A stretch of DNA of 64,000 nt from Simonsiella muelleri ATCC 29453 (GCF_002951835.1 NZ_CP019448.1:620001-684000), one strand, 5' to 3'; positions 42,537-52,276 are shown, counted from the stretch's first letter. Notes: a model not told the origin generated them from the letters alone. Program-made: numbers and translations.

Positions 42537-45206
42537 ATGAACAATCAACAAATTTCTCCGATCAGAACCTTTTCAGGCAGCCTGAAAACCCCAACTCCAA
42601 AATACCAACTCACCCCTTTAGGCAAAAAAATGGCACGCCTGCCATTAGACCCGAAAATCAGCCGAATTTTATTGGCGGCACAAAAACACGATTGTATGGC
42701 GGAAATGCTGATTATTGTGTCTGCCTTGTCTATCCAAGACCCACGCGAGCGACCGCTTGAAGTGCGTGATTTGGCGAATAAGGCACACGAGCGTTTTGCG
42801 GATAAACAGTCGGATTTTTTGACGTATTTGAATATTTGGGACAGCTTTCAGCGTGAGCGTGATAAAAAACTCTCTAATAAACAATTGATTCAATGGTGTC
42901 ATCAATATTTCCTATCTCATTTGCGAATGCGTGAATGGCGCGAATTATATACTCAATTGGTTGAAACAGTTGTGGAAATGGGCTTGGCGAGCAAAGAACA
43001 AACGTTCAGGCAGCCTGAAAACTTGTCGCTGTTTGAACAATCCGAATTATCTGATAATTTAGATTTGTCTGCTAAATTAAAACAAAAACAATTAGATAAG
43101 AAAAATCATCGTGCCAATGTTCAAGCGAAAAAACAAGCCAGTTATGAGCAAATTCATCGGGCGTTGTTGACGGGTTTGGTAGCAAATGTTGGACAAAAAT
43201 TGCCTGATGCCAACGATTATATTGGGGTGAGAGGTTCGCATTTTCACTTGTTCCCAGCATCTAACTTATTTAAAAGTAAGCCAAAATGGGTGCTTGCTGC
43301 CGAATTGACTGAAACGTCCAAATTATATGCCCGAGATGTGGCAAGCATTCAGCCCGAATGGATTGAGCAGGAAACACCACATTTGGTGCGTTACCATTAT
43401 TTTGAGCCACATTGGGAACGCAAACGCGGCGAAGTTGTGGCGAGCGAGCGTGTAACCCTTTATGGTTTAACGGTTTTGCCACGCCGTGCGGTGGCGTATG
43501 GGCGAGTTGCACCCGATGAAGCGCGTGAATTGTTTATCCGTGGTGCGTTGGTGGCGCAAGAATGCGATTTGCAGGCTGCCTTTTTTGTTCACAATAAAAA
43601 ATTGATTAAAGAAGTCATTGATTTAGAAAATAAATCGCGTAAACAAGATATTTTGATTGATGATGAGATTTTGTTTGATTTTTATCATCGCAGGCTGCCT
43701 GAAAAATTGCCAAATGGTAAACCGCTTGCCGATATTCGCACCTTTGAAACATGGCTAAAACATACCGATACTGAAACCATTAATTCTTTATTTTTAAATA
43801 AAGAAGATTTGATGCAACACGCCGCCGCCCACGTTACCGAAGAACAATTTCCGAAATTTTGGAAAACAGCTGACGGTAAATTCAAGCTTTTGTATCGTTT
43901 TGAACCACATCATCCAATGGACGGCGTAACGTTAATTGTGCCGTTGACTGTACTTAATCGCATCAATCCGCATCAATTAGAATGGTTGGTGCAAGGTATG
44001 ATTAGAGAAAAATTACAATTGTTAATCAAAGCCTTGCCAAAACAAATTCGCCGTGTGTGTGTGCCTGTGCCTGAATTTATCACGCAATTTTTGTTGAGTG
44101 AACCCGACACGTCCGCCCCGATTTTGCCACAACTTGCCCATGCCATCGCTAAACACGCAGGTGATATGCGTTTATTGGAACAGATTGATTTAAACGAATG
44201 GGCGGCTTTCAGGCTGCCCGAACATTGTTATTTCAATTTAAAAATTGTAGACGATGGCGGACAAGAATTGGCGATGGGGCGAGATTTAATCCAAATTCAA
44301 CAACAACTTGGCAAATCAGCTAGCTTAACTTTCCGAGACAACACACAAGAATTTGAACGTGAAAATATTACGGTTTGGGACATCGGCACGCTGCCTGAAA
44401 GCATTAAATTTGCGCGTGGTAAACAGCAATTGGTCGGTTATTTGGGCTTGCAAAAAGAAAAAGATGGCAAAATTGCACTGCGTTTGTTTGATACGAACGA
44501 CATGGCGCAAGCGGCACATCGTCAAGGCGTGATTGAGTTGATGAAATTGCAGCTAAAAGAACAAGTTAAAGACTTAAATAAAGGCTTGTTGAATTTCACA
44601 CAAATCGCGATGCAACTCAAACAAATCGGCGTGGACACATTGCGAGAAGACATCACACAAGCGGTTTGCGACCGAGCGTTTATCGGCGAAGACGAATTGC
44701 CACGCAACGAAAAAGACTTCAAAGAGCAAGTTAAACGAGCCAGAAGCCGCCTGCCAGCCGTAAAGGAAGCCTTGAATAAGCACTTGTTGGAGGTGGCGAA
44801 TCAGTATGCGGTTTTGGTAAATATGATGGGCAAGCATCCACTTAATTACACGTTAAAACAACAGCTTGAAAAATTGATTTATCCACAATTTGTCAGCCAA
44901 ACGCCTTGGCAACAATGGCAACGCCTGCCCATTTATCTGCAAGCCATGCAAAAGCGAATGGAAAAATATTCCGCTAATTCCACTCGTGACAAAATGCGTG
45001 AAGATGATATTCAAGAGCTGGAAATGGCATGGACAGAGCGTGTTCAGGCAGCCAAAATGCAAAATCAAGCAGTTTCTGATAAATTGGCTGGGTTCTTTTG
45101 GAGCATTCAGGAATTGCGGGTTTCGCTGTTTGCGCAGGAGTTAAGAACGCCTAGTCCTGTTTCGGTTAAACGGTTGCTGAAAGAGTGGGAGGGTATTATT
45201 AATTAA
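42537..45206 (+). CDS. hrpA: HrpA C-terminal half
   Basis: 889 residues. It opens with a short new leader (MNNQQISPIRTFSGSLKTPT, partly DUS-coded) and joins the HrpA family at KYQLTPLGKKMARLPLDP. Then come MLIIVSALSIQDPRERP (ratchet/HA2 region), GVRGSHFHLFPAS, LYGLTVLPRRAVAYGRVAP (OB region) and the long DUF3418-type C-terminal part, ending LRTPSPVSVKRLLKEWEGI. No stop or frameshift interrupts it, suggesting selection has kept this part. The ATG has no good ribosome site. Expression may depend on read-through from the cassette. Confidence 0.88.
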   Translation: MNNQQISPIRTFSGSLKTPTPKYQLTPLGKKMARLPLDPKISRILLAAQKHDCMAEMLIIVSALSIQDPRERPLEVRDLANKAHERFADKQSDFLTYLNIWDSFQRERDKKLSNKQLIQWCHQYFLSHLRMREWRELYTQLVETVVEMGLASKEQTFRQPENLSLFEQSELSDNLDLSAKLKQKQLDKKNHRANVQAKKQASYEQIHRALLTGLVANVGQKLPDANDYIGVRGSHFHLFPASNLFKSKPKWVLAAELTETSKLYARDVASIQPEWIEQETPHLVRYHYFEPHWERKRGEVVASERVTLYGLTVLPRRAVAYGRVAPDEARELFIRGALVAQECDLQAAFFVHNKKLIKEVIDLENKSRKQDILIDDEILFDFYHRRLPEKLPNGKPLADIRTFETWLKHTDTETINSLFLNKEDLMQHAAAHVTEEQFPKFWKTADGKFKLLYRFEPHHPMDGVTLIVPLTVLNRINPHQLEWLVQGMIREKLQLLIKALPKQIRRVCVPVPEFITQFLLSEPDTSAPILPQLAHAIAKHAGDMRLLEQIDLNEWAAFRLPEHCYFNLKIVDDGGQELAMGRDLIQIQQQLGKSASLTFRDNTQEFERENITVWDIGTLPESIKFARGKQQLVGYLGLQKEKDGKIALRLFDTNDMAQAAHRQGVIELMKLQLKEQVKDLNKGLLNFTQIAMQLKQIGVDTLREDITQAVCDRAFIGEDELPRNEKDFKEQVKRARSRLPAVKEALNKHLLEVANQYAVLVNMMGKHPLNYTLKQQLEKLIYPQFVSQTPWQQWQRLPIYLQAMQKRMEKYSANSTRDKMREDDIQELEMAWTERVQAAKMQNQAVSDKLAGFFWSIQELRVSLFAQELRTPSPVSVKRLLKEWEGIIN

Positions 45207-45300
45207 ATGAAAATGCTGGAACATGTTTATTATTACAAATTTATAAAAATTTTTACGTGTGGTATTTATCTAAGTAAAAAATATTTTAATGTCTATTTGT

Positions 45301-45329
45301 TTGAAAAAGCTTGAAAATTTGAATATAAT
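45301..45329 (+). promoter_or_regulatory. Sigma-70 promoter for the HEPN-like gene
   Basis: TTGAAA (45301-45306), 17-bp spacer, TATAAT (45324-45329). The start codon is at 45377 with AGGA 8 nt before it. Confidence 0.65.
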
Positions 45330-45376
45330 AGACAATATCTCAAATATTGATAAATGATTAATTTATAGGATTTTAT

Positions 45377-46810
45377 ATGTCAAATTTAACTCTTTCTAGC
45401 CAAGCACCTATTCAAATTCAGCCTATTGATACAGCACCTTTTGAAAATTATCTTACTTATTTGGGGTTGCCCACTAATAATGTTATTGCACCATTAAGTG
45501 ATAGAAAAATTATTAGTACTAACCTTGAGCAATTTATTCTAAATTTAAGTCCAGAAATAAAACAAAATGCTCGTTATTTATCTAAATTTGTTGCTGGTAC
45601 TGCAATTGGTCTCTTTGATGCATCTCTAAATTACATATGGAATGAAGTTGTTATTGCATTAAGAGCAAAAGCTATATCTTATGGACTTGATTTATTTTTT
45701 GATGCAGCAGTAGGTGGAAATAATAGAGATGACTATGAAAAGGAGGAAGATTTAGCTGGCTTAAAAGATAATACTTTAATTAATACATGTAAAAAATTGG
45801 AATTAATTTCAGATATTCTACAAACTAAATTACTTCACATATTAGCAATGCGTAATGATATCGGAGCTTCACATCCTAATACGTACTCTATCAATGCTTT
45901 TGAATTACTAGGTTGGCTTCAAACATGTATCAATGAGATTTTAGAGGAAAAACCATCTCCTGCTGCCATAAATATTCAGAAATTTATTATCGGTATTAAG
46001 ACATCAACTGAGCTTTTATCTGCTACCAACGTTGAAGCAATGAAAAATTCAATAAATGAACTATCTTTGCATAATACTAATAATTTATTAAATACACTGT
46101 TTAGCATATATACTGAAGATAATACAGCTGAAATTGTAAGAAAAAATATTTCACTAATAGCACCTCATATCTGGAATAAAGCCGATACCGAAATTAAAAT
46201 ACAGCTAGGGATTAGGCTTAATGGATATAAAGTCAATATACAGACTGACAAGCAGATTTTAGCTGAAAGTTTTTTTCAGCTATGCAATGGCAACGAATAT
46301 AAAACAATACAAGATAAAATTATTGAAATAAATGAACACCTAGAGAATTTATTATCTGCAAGATATGGGCATAATAATTTTCATACAGAACCAAATTATA
46401 TGAGAAAAATTTTATCATATCTAAAAACTGTTAACGATATTCCTGATGAGTGTGCTTTGAAATTATTGAAATATGTATTAATTTGCAGAATAGGAAAAGG
46501 ATGTAACTATAACGATGGTGTATCTCCAGTTGGCAAACCTTTATATGATAAATTATTAAACATGATTGGTGATAAACATATTCCATATTTCTTGGCTGCA
46601 ATGCATTCTGACGAAATTGCAAATAATTTAACAAATCCAATTTGTCATAAGCAAATGATGCAAGTAATCGAGATTGTAGAAAAAAATATGATTAATGAAA
46701 GGCTAAAAGAGATTTTTCAATATTTAAAAGACAATAAATCTATTTTAAATAAAATACGTAATGATACAAAATATAGAAAATTAACTGAAAATCATATTAG
46801 GTGGGATTAA
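45377..46810 (+). CDS. Large helical protein with HEPN-like Rx6H motif
   Basis: 477 residues, almost entirely helical and without signal peptide. At residues 159-166 the sequence RNDIGASH, in LAMRNDIGASHPNTYSINAF, has the form of the HEPN RNase active site (R-N/polar-x4/5-H), set between two helices. A second half (300-477) is polar and Lys/Asn-rich. AT content is far above the flanks and no DUS lies inside. It follows hrpA's second half with its own promoter. I know of no named family with this length; a phage-response or toxin-like RNase is an inference. Confidence 0.55.
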   Translation: MSNLTLSSQAPIQIQPIDTAPFENYLTYLGLPTNNVIAPLSDRKIISTNLEQFILNLSPEIKQNARYLSKFVAGTAIGLFDASLNYIWNEVVIALRAKAISYGLDLFFDAAVGGNNRDDYEKEEDLAGLKDNTLINTCKKLELISDILQTKLLHILAMRNDIGASHPNTYSINAFELLGWLQTCINEILEEKPSPAAINIQKFIIGIKTSTELLSATNVEAMKNSINELSLHNTNNLLNTLFSIYTEDNTAEIVRKNISLIAPHIWNKADTEIKIQLGIRLNGYKVNIQTDKQILAESFFQLCNGNEYKTIQDKIIEINEHLENLLSARYGHNNFHTEPNYMRKILSYLKTVNDIPDECALKLLKYVLICRIGKGCNYNDGVSPVGKPLYDKLLNMIGDKHIPYFLAAMHSDEIANNLTNPICHKQMMQVIEIVEKNMINERLKEIFQYLKDNKSILNKIRNDTKYRKLTENHIRWD

Positions 46811-46894
46811 TTTGTGAGCAGTTTAATTTTTCAAACTGCTTTAAATCTCTCTTTAAATTCTATAAATTTTTAATTTAATCAAGAGAATAATAAA

Positions 46895-47058
46895 ATGCAC
46901 GAAATCAAATACCCACACTGCCAAACCGCGTTCACGATTAACGAATTTAGCTACGCGGGGATTTAAACCAAGTTCATACCAGTGAATTTCACACGGAAGT
47001 AGTAGGGAGCATGCCATTTACTAGCCATTTTCCGTTAACAACATATCGAACTGATTAG
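46895..47058 (+). pseudogene. DUF2130 N-terminal remnant
   Basis: MHEIKYPHCQTAFTINEFSYAGI stops at 46964, and in the next frame QVHTSEFHTEVVGSMPF goes on to a stop at 47056. Both parts belong to the start of DUF2130 proteins (MHEIKCPHC..FTI...Y..I..QV.). Only ~50 codons of a ~400-residue protein are left, with a frameshift. Confidence 0.6.
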
Positions 47059-47152
47059 ATCTGTTGAGTTATTTTCAGTGTAATTTACAGTGCAGAAAAA
47101 TTAAGATGGTTCGCTGGAGAACTGGATTTACGTGTGTATTAATTGTACAGAT

Positions 47153-47199
47153 AAAAGGCAACCTGAAAACGAACTTCGTGTTTTCAGGTTGCCTTTTTA
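47153..47199. terminator. Variant-DUS hairpin downstream of trxA
   Basis: AAAAGGCAACCTGAAAAC, a 9-nt loop, and GTTTTCAGGTTGCCTTTTT. The 18-bp perfect stem with A and T tails works on both strands. The motif is AGGCAACCTGAA, one base off the usual DUS, with the compensating change in the partner. Confidence 0.8.
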
Positions 47200-47225
47200 T
47201 TTTTAAATTAAAGCTGTCTCGTGAA

Positions 47226-47555
47226 TTAGGCAATAGACGCATTGACAAAAGCAGCTAATTGATTTTTCGCCAACGCACCTACCTTAGTCGCTAAGGCTTG
47301 ACCATCTTTGAAGATAATCAGTGTCGGAATGCCACGAACGCCAAATTGTGCAGGAACGGCTTGATTATCATCAACATTGATTTTGGCAATTTTCACTTGT
47401 CCCGCTAATTCGGTGGCTAATTCATCCAAAACAGGCGCAATCATTTTGCATGGTCCACACCAAGGTGCCCAAAAATCCAACAAAACAGGGATTTCCGATT
47501 GTAAAACTTCTGTTTCAAAAGTCGCATCGGTAACGTGTACGATGTTATCGCTCAT
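47226..47555 (-). CDS. trxA: Thioredoxin 1
   Basis: 109 residues with the active site [14 protein letters not shown] (WCGPC) near residue 32, the buried Asp, and cis-Pro in [12 protein letters not shown] near 76. Reduces disulfides in cytosolic proteins with thioredoxin reductase. Ribosome site AAGGAAA before the ATG. Confidence 0.97.
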   Translation of the reverse strand: MSDNIVHVTDATFETEVLQSEIPVLLDFWAPWCGPCKMIAPVLDELATELAGQVKIAKINVDDNQAVPAQFGVRGIPTLIIFKDGQALATKVGALAKNQLAAFVNASIA

Positions 47556-47734
47556 TTTCTTTTCCTTGAGATAAATTAATAAAAACTACAATCCCTAAGA
47601 TAAGGGCTTGTGAAACAGAAATCAAGATGTCTGATTCATTAAGCTGATTTTTAGAGATTTTTAGAATAGGGCAGTGTGGTTTTCAGGCTGCCTGAAAGAT
47701 TTTTTGGCGAATTGATTGGTTGCCCATATCGCCA

Positions 47735-48763
47735 TTATTCAGGTAGCCATAACGGTTCAGCAACCAACGAAACCCCAAATTTTACCCACACATCGGCGCA
47801 AATAAAATTAGATAAACCACGCACATCAGATGCGATAGCCTTGTTTTTATTAATTAAAACAAGAGCTTGTTTGTCATGAACGGCAGCGCCACCAATTTGT
47901 TTGCCTTTTAAACCACATTGATCAATCAGCCAACCTGCGGCAATTTTCACGTTGCCATCTTTTTGAGGATAATGCGGAATATTTGGAAATTTTGTGTGCA
48001 ATTCACGGAATTTCTCGGCAGAAATAATGGGATTTTTGTAGAAACTGCCCACGTTGCCTAATTCGGCAGGGTTGGGCAATTTGCTTTGGCGGATTTTGCA
48101 CACAGCATTGGAAACGTCTTTGGCGTTGGGTTCGCGTTCGCCACATTGTTCTGCGATGACTTTGGCTAAATCGCCGTATTGAATCACAGGTTCAAATTGC
48201 GTATTCAGCGCAAAGGTAACTGAAACAATGACATAACGACCTTTTCCACCATGTTTGAAAATGCTATCACGATAATTGAATAAACAATCTTTATTGCTTA
48301 ATTCAATAAATTCATGGGTTTGTAAATCAAAACAGCGCACATGTTCAATAAAATCTTTCACTTCAACGCCATATGCGCCAATGTTTTGTACGGGCGATGC
48401 ACCGACTGTTCCTGGAATCAAGCTCAAATTCTCCAAGCCACTCAAACCCATGCTGATGGTTTTGATGACAAAATCGTGCCAAATTTCGCCAGCTTGTGCT
48501 TCCAATAATACTTTGCCTTGTTTGCGTCCGACTTTCTGTACCCCTTTGTTTGCCATGTGGACGACTAAACCGTCATAGTCTTCCATAAACAGCACGTTGC
48601 TGCCACCACCGAGCCAAAGCGTGTTGGTTGGGTCAAAATCGGGGCGTGAGTAGATGTCAATGAGTTGATTAACATCGGTTAATTCACAAAATCGCGCAGC
48701 GTTGGCGTGTAAACCAAATGTGTTGTAGGGTAATAAATTATGATGCGTTAAAATCTCTAACAT
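47735..48763 (-). CDS. murB: UDP-N-acetylenolpyruvoylglucosamine reductase
   Basis: 342 residues. HHNLLPYNTFGLHANAARF at the N-terminus, LWLGGGSNVLFMEDYDGLV near 50, SLIPGTVGASPVQNIGAYGVE near 115, NYRDSIFK, and ELGNVGSFYKNPIISAE with the catalytic Ser near 230. It makes UDP-N-acetylmuramate with NADPH and FAD for peptidoglycan. E. coli-type (type I) MurB length. Confidence 0.97.
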   Translation of the reverse strand: MLEILTHHNLLPYNTFGLHANAARFCELTDVNQLIDIYSRPDFDPTNTLWLGGGSNVLFMEDYDGLVVHMANKGVQKVGRKQGKVLLEAQAGEIWHDFVIKTISMGLSGLENLSLIPGTVGASPVQNIGAYGVEVKDFIEHVRCFDLQTHEFIELSNKDCLFNYRDSIFKHGGKGRYVIVSVTFALNTQFEPVIQYGDLAKVIAEQCGEREPNAKDVSNAVCKIRQSKLPNPAELGNVGSFYKNPIISAEKFRELHTKFPNIPHYPQKDGNVKIAAGWLIDQCGLKGKQIGGAAVHDKQALVLINKNKAIASDVRGLSNFICADVWVKFGVSLVAEPLWLPE

Positions 48764-48854
48764 TTTGATTCTCTAAAATTTTAATTTGTTTTACAGGCAA
48801 GAGCTGTATGCCCAACGAACTAAATTCACAACAAAATCTTTCAGGCTGCCTGAA

Positions 48855-48961
48855 AATAGTCGTTTCAAATAAAAATAGGACAAGGCAACAACGACCGCCG
48901 TGTACAATTCCGTACATAAGCGAGCAGACAAGTAGTATTTTTATCATTTTGAACGACTATA
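48855..48961. repeat. Correia-like element, best-preserved copy
   Basis: AATAGTCGTTTCAAATAAAAA to TTATCATTTTGAACGACTATA with the core AGGACAAGGCAACAACGACC and CGTACATAAGCGAGCAGACA. The AGGACAAGGC-ACGA motif is shared with the Correia element of Neisseria, although the ends are TATAGTCGTTT rather than TATAGTGGATT. Confidence 0.8.
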
Positions 48962-48975
48962 ATTTAAACGCTGTA

Positions 48976-50370
48976 TTAATTTGAATGTAACGTACTGTAT
49001 TTTGTTGCACGTGTTGTTTGTAAACTAAAGCGTTCCAAATAATAAACCAATGCCACTGCGGCACTTGCCAACGAAAAAATCAACGCCAACCAAAAGCCAT
49101 AAATACCTAAGCCTAAACCATATCCCAACGCATACCCTGGTAGCAAGCCCAATCCCCAAAATGCCACCGCGTGAATCAACATCGGCATACGCGATAATTT
49201 GTAGCCACGTAAAGCATATGATGCAATACACTGTGTAAAATCAAATAATTGAAAAATAGCGGCACACAATAACACACCATTGGCGATGTGAATCACGGCG
49301 GTATCTTGCGTGTAGATTCGAATCAGTGGAAAACGGAAAACCATCAGAAAAATCAGTGTAATGATGGCTAAAAATGCGCCGCTACTTAACGCCACACCAC
49401 TCATGTATCGCGCTAAGTGTGGGTTACGTTGTCCCAAAGCATAACCCACGCGCACGGTCGCTGCTGAACCAATTGCTTGCGGAATCATGTAAACCATGCT
49501 GCTGATGCTTAATACGACTTGTTGTGCTGCCACATAATCTTGCCCCAAATCTGCAATTAACCACACAATCATACTGAATAAACTGGCTTCCAAAAAATAC
49601 GAAAAACCAATTGGTAAGCCCAGTGACAAAATTTGTTTTTGCGCTTGCCAACTGGGTAAACTAAATTTTTGGGTCAAACCAAATGGGCGAAAATATGTGT
49701 GTTTCGCCACATACGCACCCAATGCCAACGCATTGAACCAAAATACAATCGCTGTTGCCAAGCCGCAGCCTGCACCCCCCATTTGAGGCAGTCCAAATTT
49801 GCCGTACACAAAAACATAATTTAATGGAACATTCAAAAACAATGCCGCCCAACTGACCCACATAATTGGTTTGGGGCGATTTAAACTGGACGCGTAGGCG
49901 TGTAAAGCACGATGCAACAATGCCGCAGGCATGCCCCAAGCCGTGTAATACAAATAATCACCCAACATGGTTTCAATGTTATCAGACAAATTCAAATAGT
50001 GCTGAAACGGTGCAATCATGCACAAAATAAACAGCATACTTACCACGCCCAATAACAGACCAAACCAAACACCTTGTCGCCCCATTTCACCCACAGCTTG
50101 CGTTTTGCCTGAGCCGTGTAGTTGTGCAATGATGGGATTGAGTGCCGCCATCACGCCCATAAACGTGATAAACAACGTGGAAAACACCGAACTGCCCAAT
50201 GCCACTGCCGTTAAATCATTTTTGCTTGCGCTGCCAGCCATTGCTGTGTCCACTACACCTACGCCTACTGCCGCAATTTGCGCCAACATCATCGGTAATG
50301 CTAACGTAATTAATTGGCGTGTTTCGCGTTTGAAATCAGAAATAGGATATTGATTTAAATGAAATAACAT
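48976..50370 (-). CDS. norM: MATE family multidrug efflux protein NorM
   Basis: 464 residues with twelve hydrophobic helices. Family motifs: ALPMMLAQIAAVGVGVVDTAMAG, VMAALNPIIAQLHGSGKTQAV, AWGMPAALLHRALHAYASSL, QQVVLSISSMVYMIPQAIGSAATVRVGYALG. Exports cationic drugs in exchange for Na+ or H+. The ATG is preceded by a poor ribosome site (TAAGGTAAC on the other strand side). Confidence 0.93.
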   Translation of the reverse strand: MLFHLNQYPISDFKRETRQLITLALPMMLAQIAAVGVGVVDTAMAGSASKNDLTAVALGSSVFSTLFITFMGVMAALNPIIAQLHGSGKTQAVGEMGRQGVWFGLLLGVVSMLFILCMIAPFQHYLNLSDNIETMLGDYLYYTAWGMPAALLHRALHAYASSLNRPKPIMWVSWAALFLNVPLNYVFVYGKFGLPQMGGAGCGLATAIVFWFNALALGAYVAKHTYFRPFGLTQKFSLPSWQAQKQILSLGLPIGFSYFLEASLFSMIVWLIADLGQDYVAAQQVVLSISSMVYMIPQAIGSAATVRVGYALGQRNPHLARYMSGVALSSGAFLAIITLIFLMVFRFPLIRIYTQDTAVIHIANGVLLCAAIFQLFDFTQCIASYALRGYKLSRMPMLIHAVAFWGLGLLPGYALGYGLGLGIYGFWLALIFSLASAAVALVYYLERFSLQTTRATKYSTLHSN

Positions 50371-50566
50371 TATTAAGGTAACTTTAAAATAAAACGGTTA
50401 AGGCGAATGTGGTGTTTTCAGGCAGCCTGTAAACCCCAAAAACAAAAGTTGTTACATTTTAACAAAAAAGCTGCGCACCGTCTTAACGGTTTCAAAGGCT
50501 AATTTGCGTTAAAATGTCTCATATTTATGTGATGCTTGACTAAATTCATGAAAATATTTTCATCGG

Positions 50567-50575
50567 TGCTATAAT
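50567..50575 (+). promoter_or_regulatory. Extended -10 promoter upstream of the 50720 gene
   Basis: TGCTATAAT at 50567-50575 is an extended -10 element; a -35-like TTGACT is at about 50536 but too far for normal spacing. A DUS palindrome follows. The rest of 50371-50719 shows nothing more. Confidence 0.4.
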
Positions 50576-50719
50576 AGCGACTATTTTTTGCAAATCATTT
50601 TCAGGCTGCCTGAAAATAATTTACCATACAAAGACATCTAAAAATTAACGTGTTGATTCGCTAATGCAGTTGAATTCACGCCTATTTTGAATCCATAAGC
50701 CGTTCAGGAATTACGCTAC

Positions 50720-52276
50720 ATGCCGCCTCGTCCAAATCAAACAAATTCACGCAATCCACGCGCCGATGCTCAAGCCAACAAAATGGCAAATGCGCGGCGA
50801 CCATTGCAAAAATTGCTGATTGGTTTTGCCATGACTTTTTTTGGCGCGTCCATGCTGTTGCCATTTAAAGATGACACAGCTGGTTTGTGGTCTATTTTTT
50901 CGTTGATGGCATCATTTAATCCATTTAACTGGTTGTTTTTGTTTACTAGTTTGTATTATGTGCGTGTGATTTTCCGTCTACACGAAGTCAAATTACCGAT
51001 TTTGCACGCTTTGTTGATTTTTATGATGATGTCTGTTGCATCTATCAATTTGTATTTTCAGCGTTTTAGTATTAAGGTTGGCATTGGGATTATTTTTTGG
51101 TTGGCATCGGGTTATTTATTGGTAGCGACCTCTATTCGCTGGCGGTATCCGAAAGGCGGTTTAAAATCGGGTTTTGCGGCGTTGTTGTTGTTTACGGGAT
51201 TGAGTGTTTGGGTACAAGGTTTGTACCGCGATGGTATGGCAAATCATATTTGGGGCAATTCAGGCAGCCTGCAAAACAGTGAAGTGCCAGAATCTGTTAA
51301 CAGTGCGGCCAGTGAGCCTGCAATTGGTGTAGGCAGTGAAGCTTTACCCAATTATGCTGCCTCTGCCAGTACGGTATCTAAGCCTAGCGATTTGAATCAG
51401 AACAGTTTGATTCAAGTGAGTCGTGATTTTCAAATCTACAATCCTTGGGCGCAAAAAGACGCTAAAATCAGTTGTGAGACATTTGCCAAATTGGCTTATC
51501 CTGTGTTGTTGCCACCACGTTTTTTGGAAGACGGCTACGAGTGGCGCAGCTACCAACATGGCGATGGTGTGTGTAATAATTTGATGTATGTAGGCACGCC
51601 GTATCACGGTAAAGCAGCGGATATTATGTATAAAATTTGGCAAGACCGCCGCAGTAATATTTATGTGCTGATGAGTAATCGTGCCGACCAAGCCTTGTAT
51701 AACGACAGTTTTACCATCACACGCGATACGAATGGATTAGCCAAAAAAGCTGATTACATCAAAACGTTAAATGCAGGTTTCGCGCATTTGATTGATGATA
51801 ACAGCTTGCCGATGGCAGATGGTGAATATGTTTTTAGTAAAGCCGAAACACCCACACAGCCTGATAATTTGGTGGCAGGTTGCGAAATGAAAGCCATTAA
51901 AGACCGTTTTAATACTTATCAGTGGGGAACAGGGCGCGTGAATTTCCGTGGGCAATCCATCATCAAACCGCAAACTTATTGTTCATCAAATCATGTGAGT
52001 ATTGCGCATTTATCATCTGATGTTGCACAAATGGCAAAAGGTACAGCTAATGCGTTGGAAAATCGTTTACACATTAAATTATTCAATGCTAAAGATTTGA
52101 AACCTGTGTCATGTGGTTCTGTGGCGATTGCCTTGTCTGCCAGCGAAACGCAAGCATGGAATAGTGGACAACTTCGCGCCGAATCAGTGCAAATTTCGCC
52201 CGCACAAAGCACAGGCTGCCTGAATGTTGCGGTTAAACTAAATAATGGTCGCGTGGTTCAAAATGATGGCAATTAA
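50720..52276 (+). CDS. Membrane-anchored protein of unknown function
   Basis: 518 residues. The first 165 hold four hydrophobic helices (LLIGFAMTFFGASMLLPF, FNWLFLFTSLYYVRVIF, ILHALLIFMMMSVASINLYF, VGIGIIFWLASGYLLVATS) and a fifth (GFAALLLFTGLSVWVQGLY). A Ser/Ala/Pro linker, partly DUS-coded, leads to a soluble domain (~225-518) with several Cys (SCETFAKLAYP, GDGVCNNLMYVGTPYHGKAADIM, AGCEMKAIKD, QTYCSSNHVS, PVSCGSVAIAL, TGCLNV). Likely inner membrane with a periplasmic disulfide-bonded domain. No family recognised. Confidence 0.65.
   Translation: MPPRPNQTNSRNPRADAQANKMANARRPLQKLLIGFAMTFFGASMLLPFKDDTAGLWSIFSLMASFNPFNWLFLFTSLYYVRVIFRLHEVKLPILHALLIFMMMSVASINLYFQRFSIKVGIGIIFWLASGYLLVATSIRWRYPKGGLKSGFAALLLFTGLSVWVQGLYRDGMANHIWGNSGSLQNSEVPESVNSAASEPAIGVGSEALPNYAASASTVSKPSDLNQNSLIQVSRDFQIYNPWAQKDAKISCETFAKLAYPVLLPPRFLEDGYEWRSYQHGDGVCNNLMYVGTPYHGKAADIMYKIWQDRRSNIYVLMSNRADQALYNDSFTITRDTNGLAKKADYIKTLNAGFAHLIDDNSLPMADGEYVFSKAETPTQPDNLVAGCEMKAIKDRFNTYQWGTGRVNFRGQSIIKPQTYCSSNHVSIAHLSSDVAQMAKGTANALENRLHIKLFNAKDLKPVSCGSVAIALSASETQAWNSGQLRAESVQISPAQSTGCLNVAVKLNNGRVVQNDGN

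Noticed and set aside
40354..42588. DUS direct repeats as excision sites of the hrpA cassette
   Set aside because: The stop at 40331 precedes the left copy and the two copies lie in different frames, so recombination would not give back hrpA.
45207..45300. Possible small gene between hrpA and the HEPN-like gene
   Set aside because: Only short AT-rich frames without ribosome sites; the promoter of the next gene explains the region.
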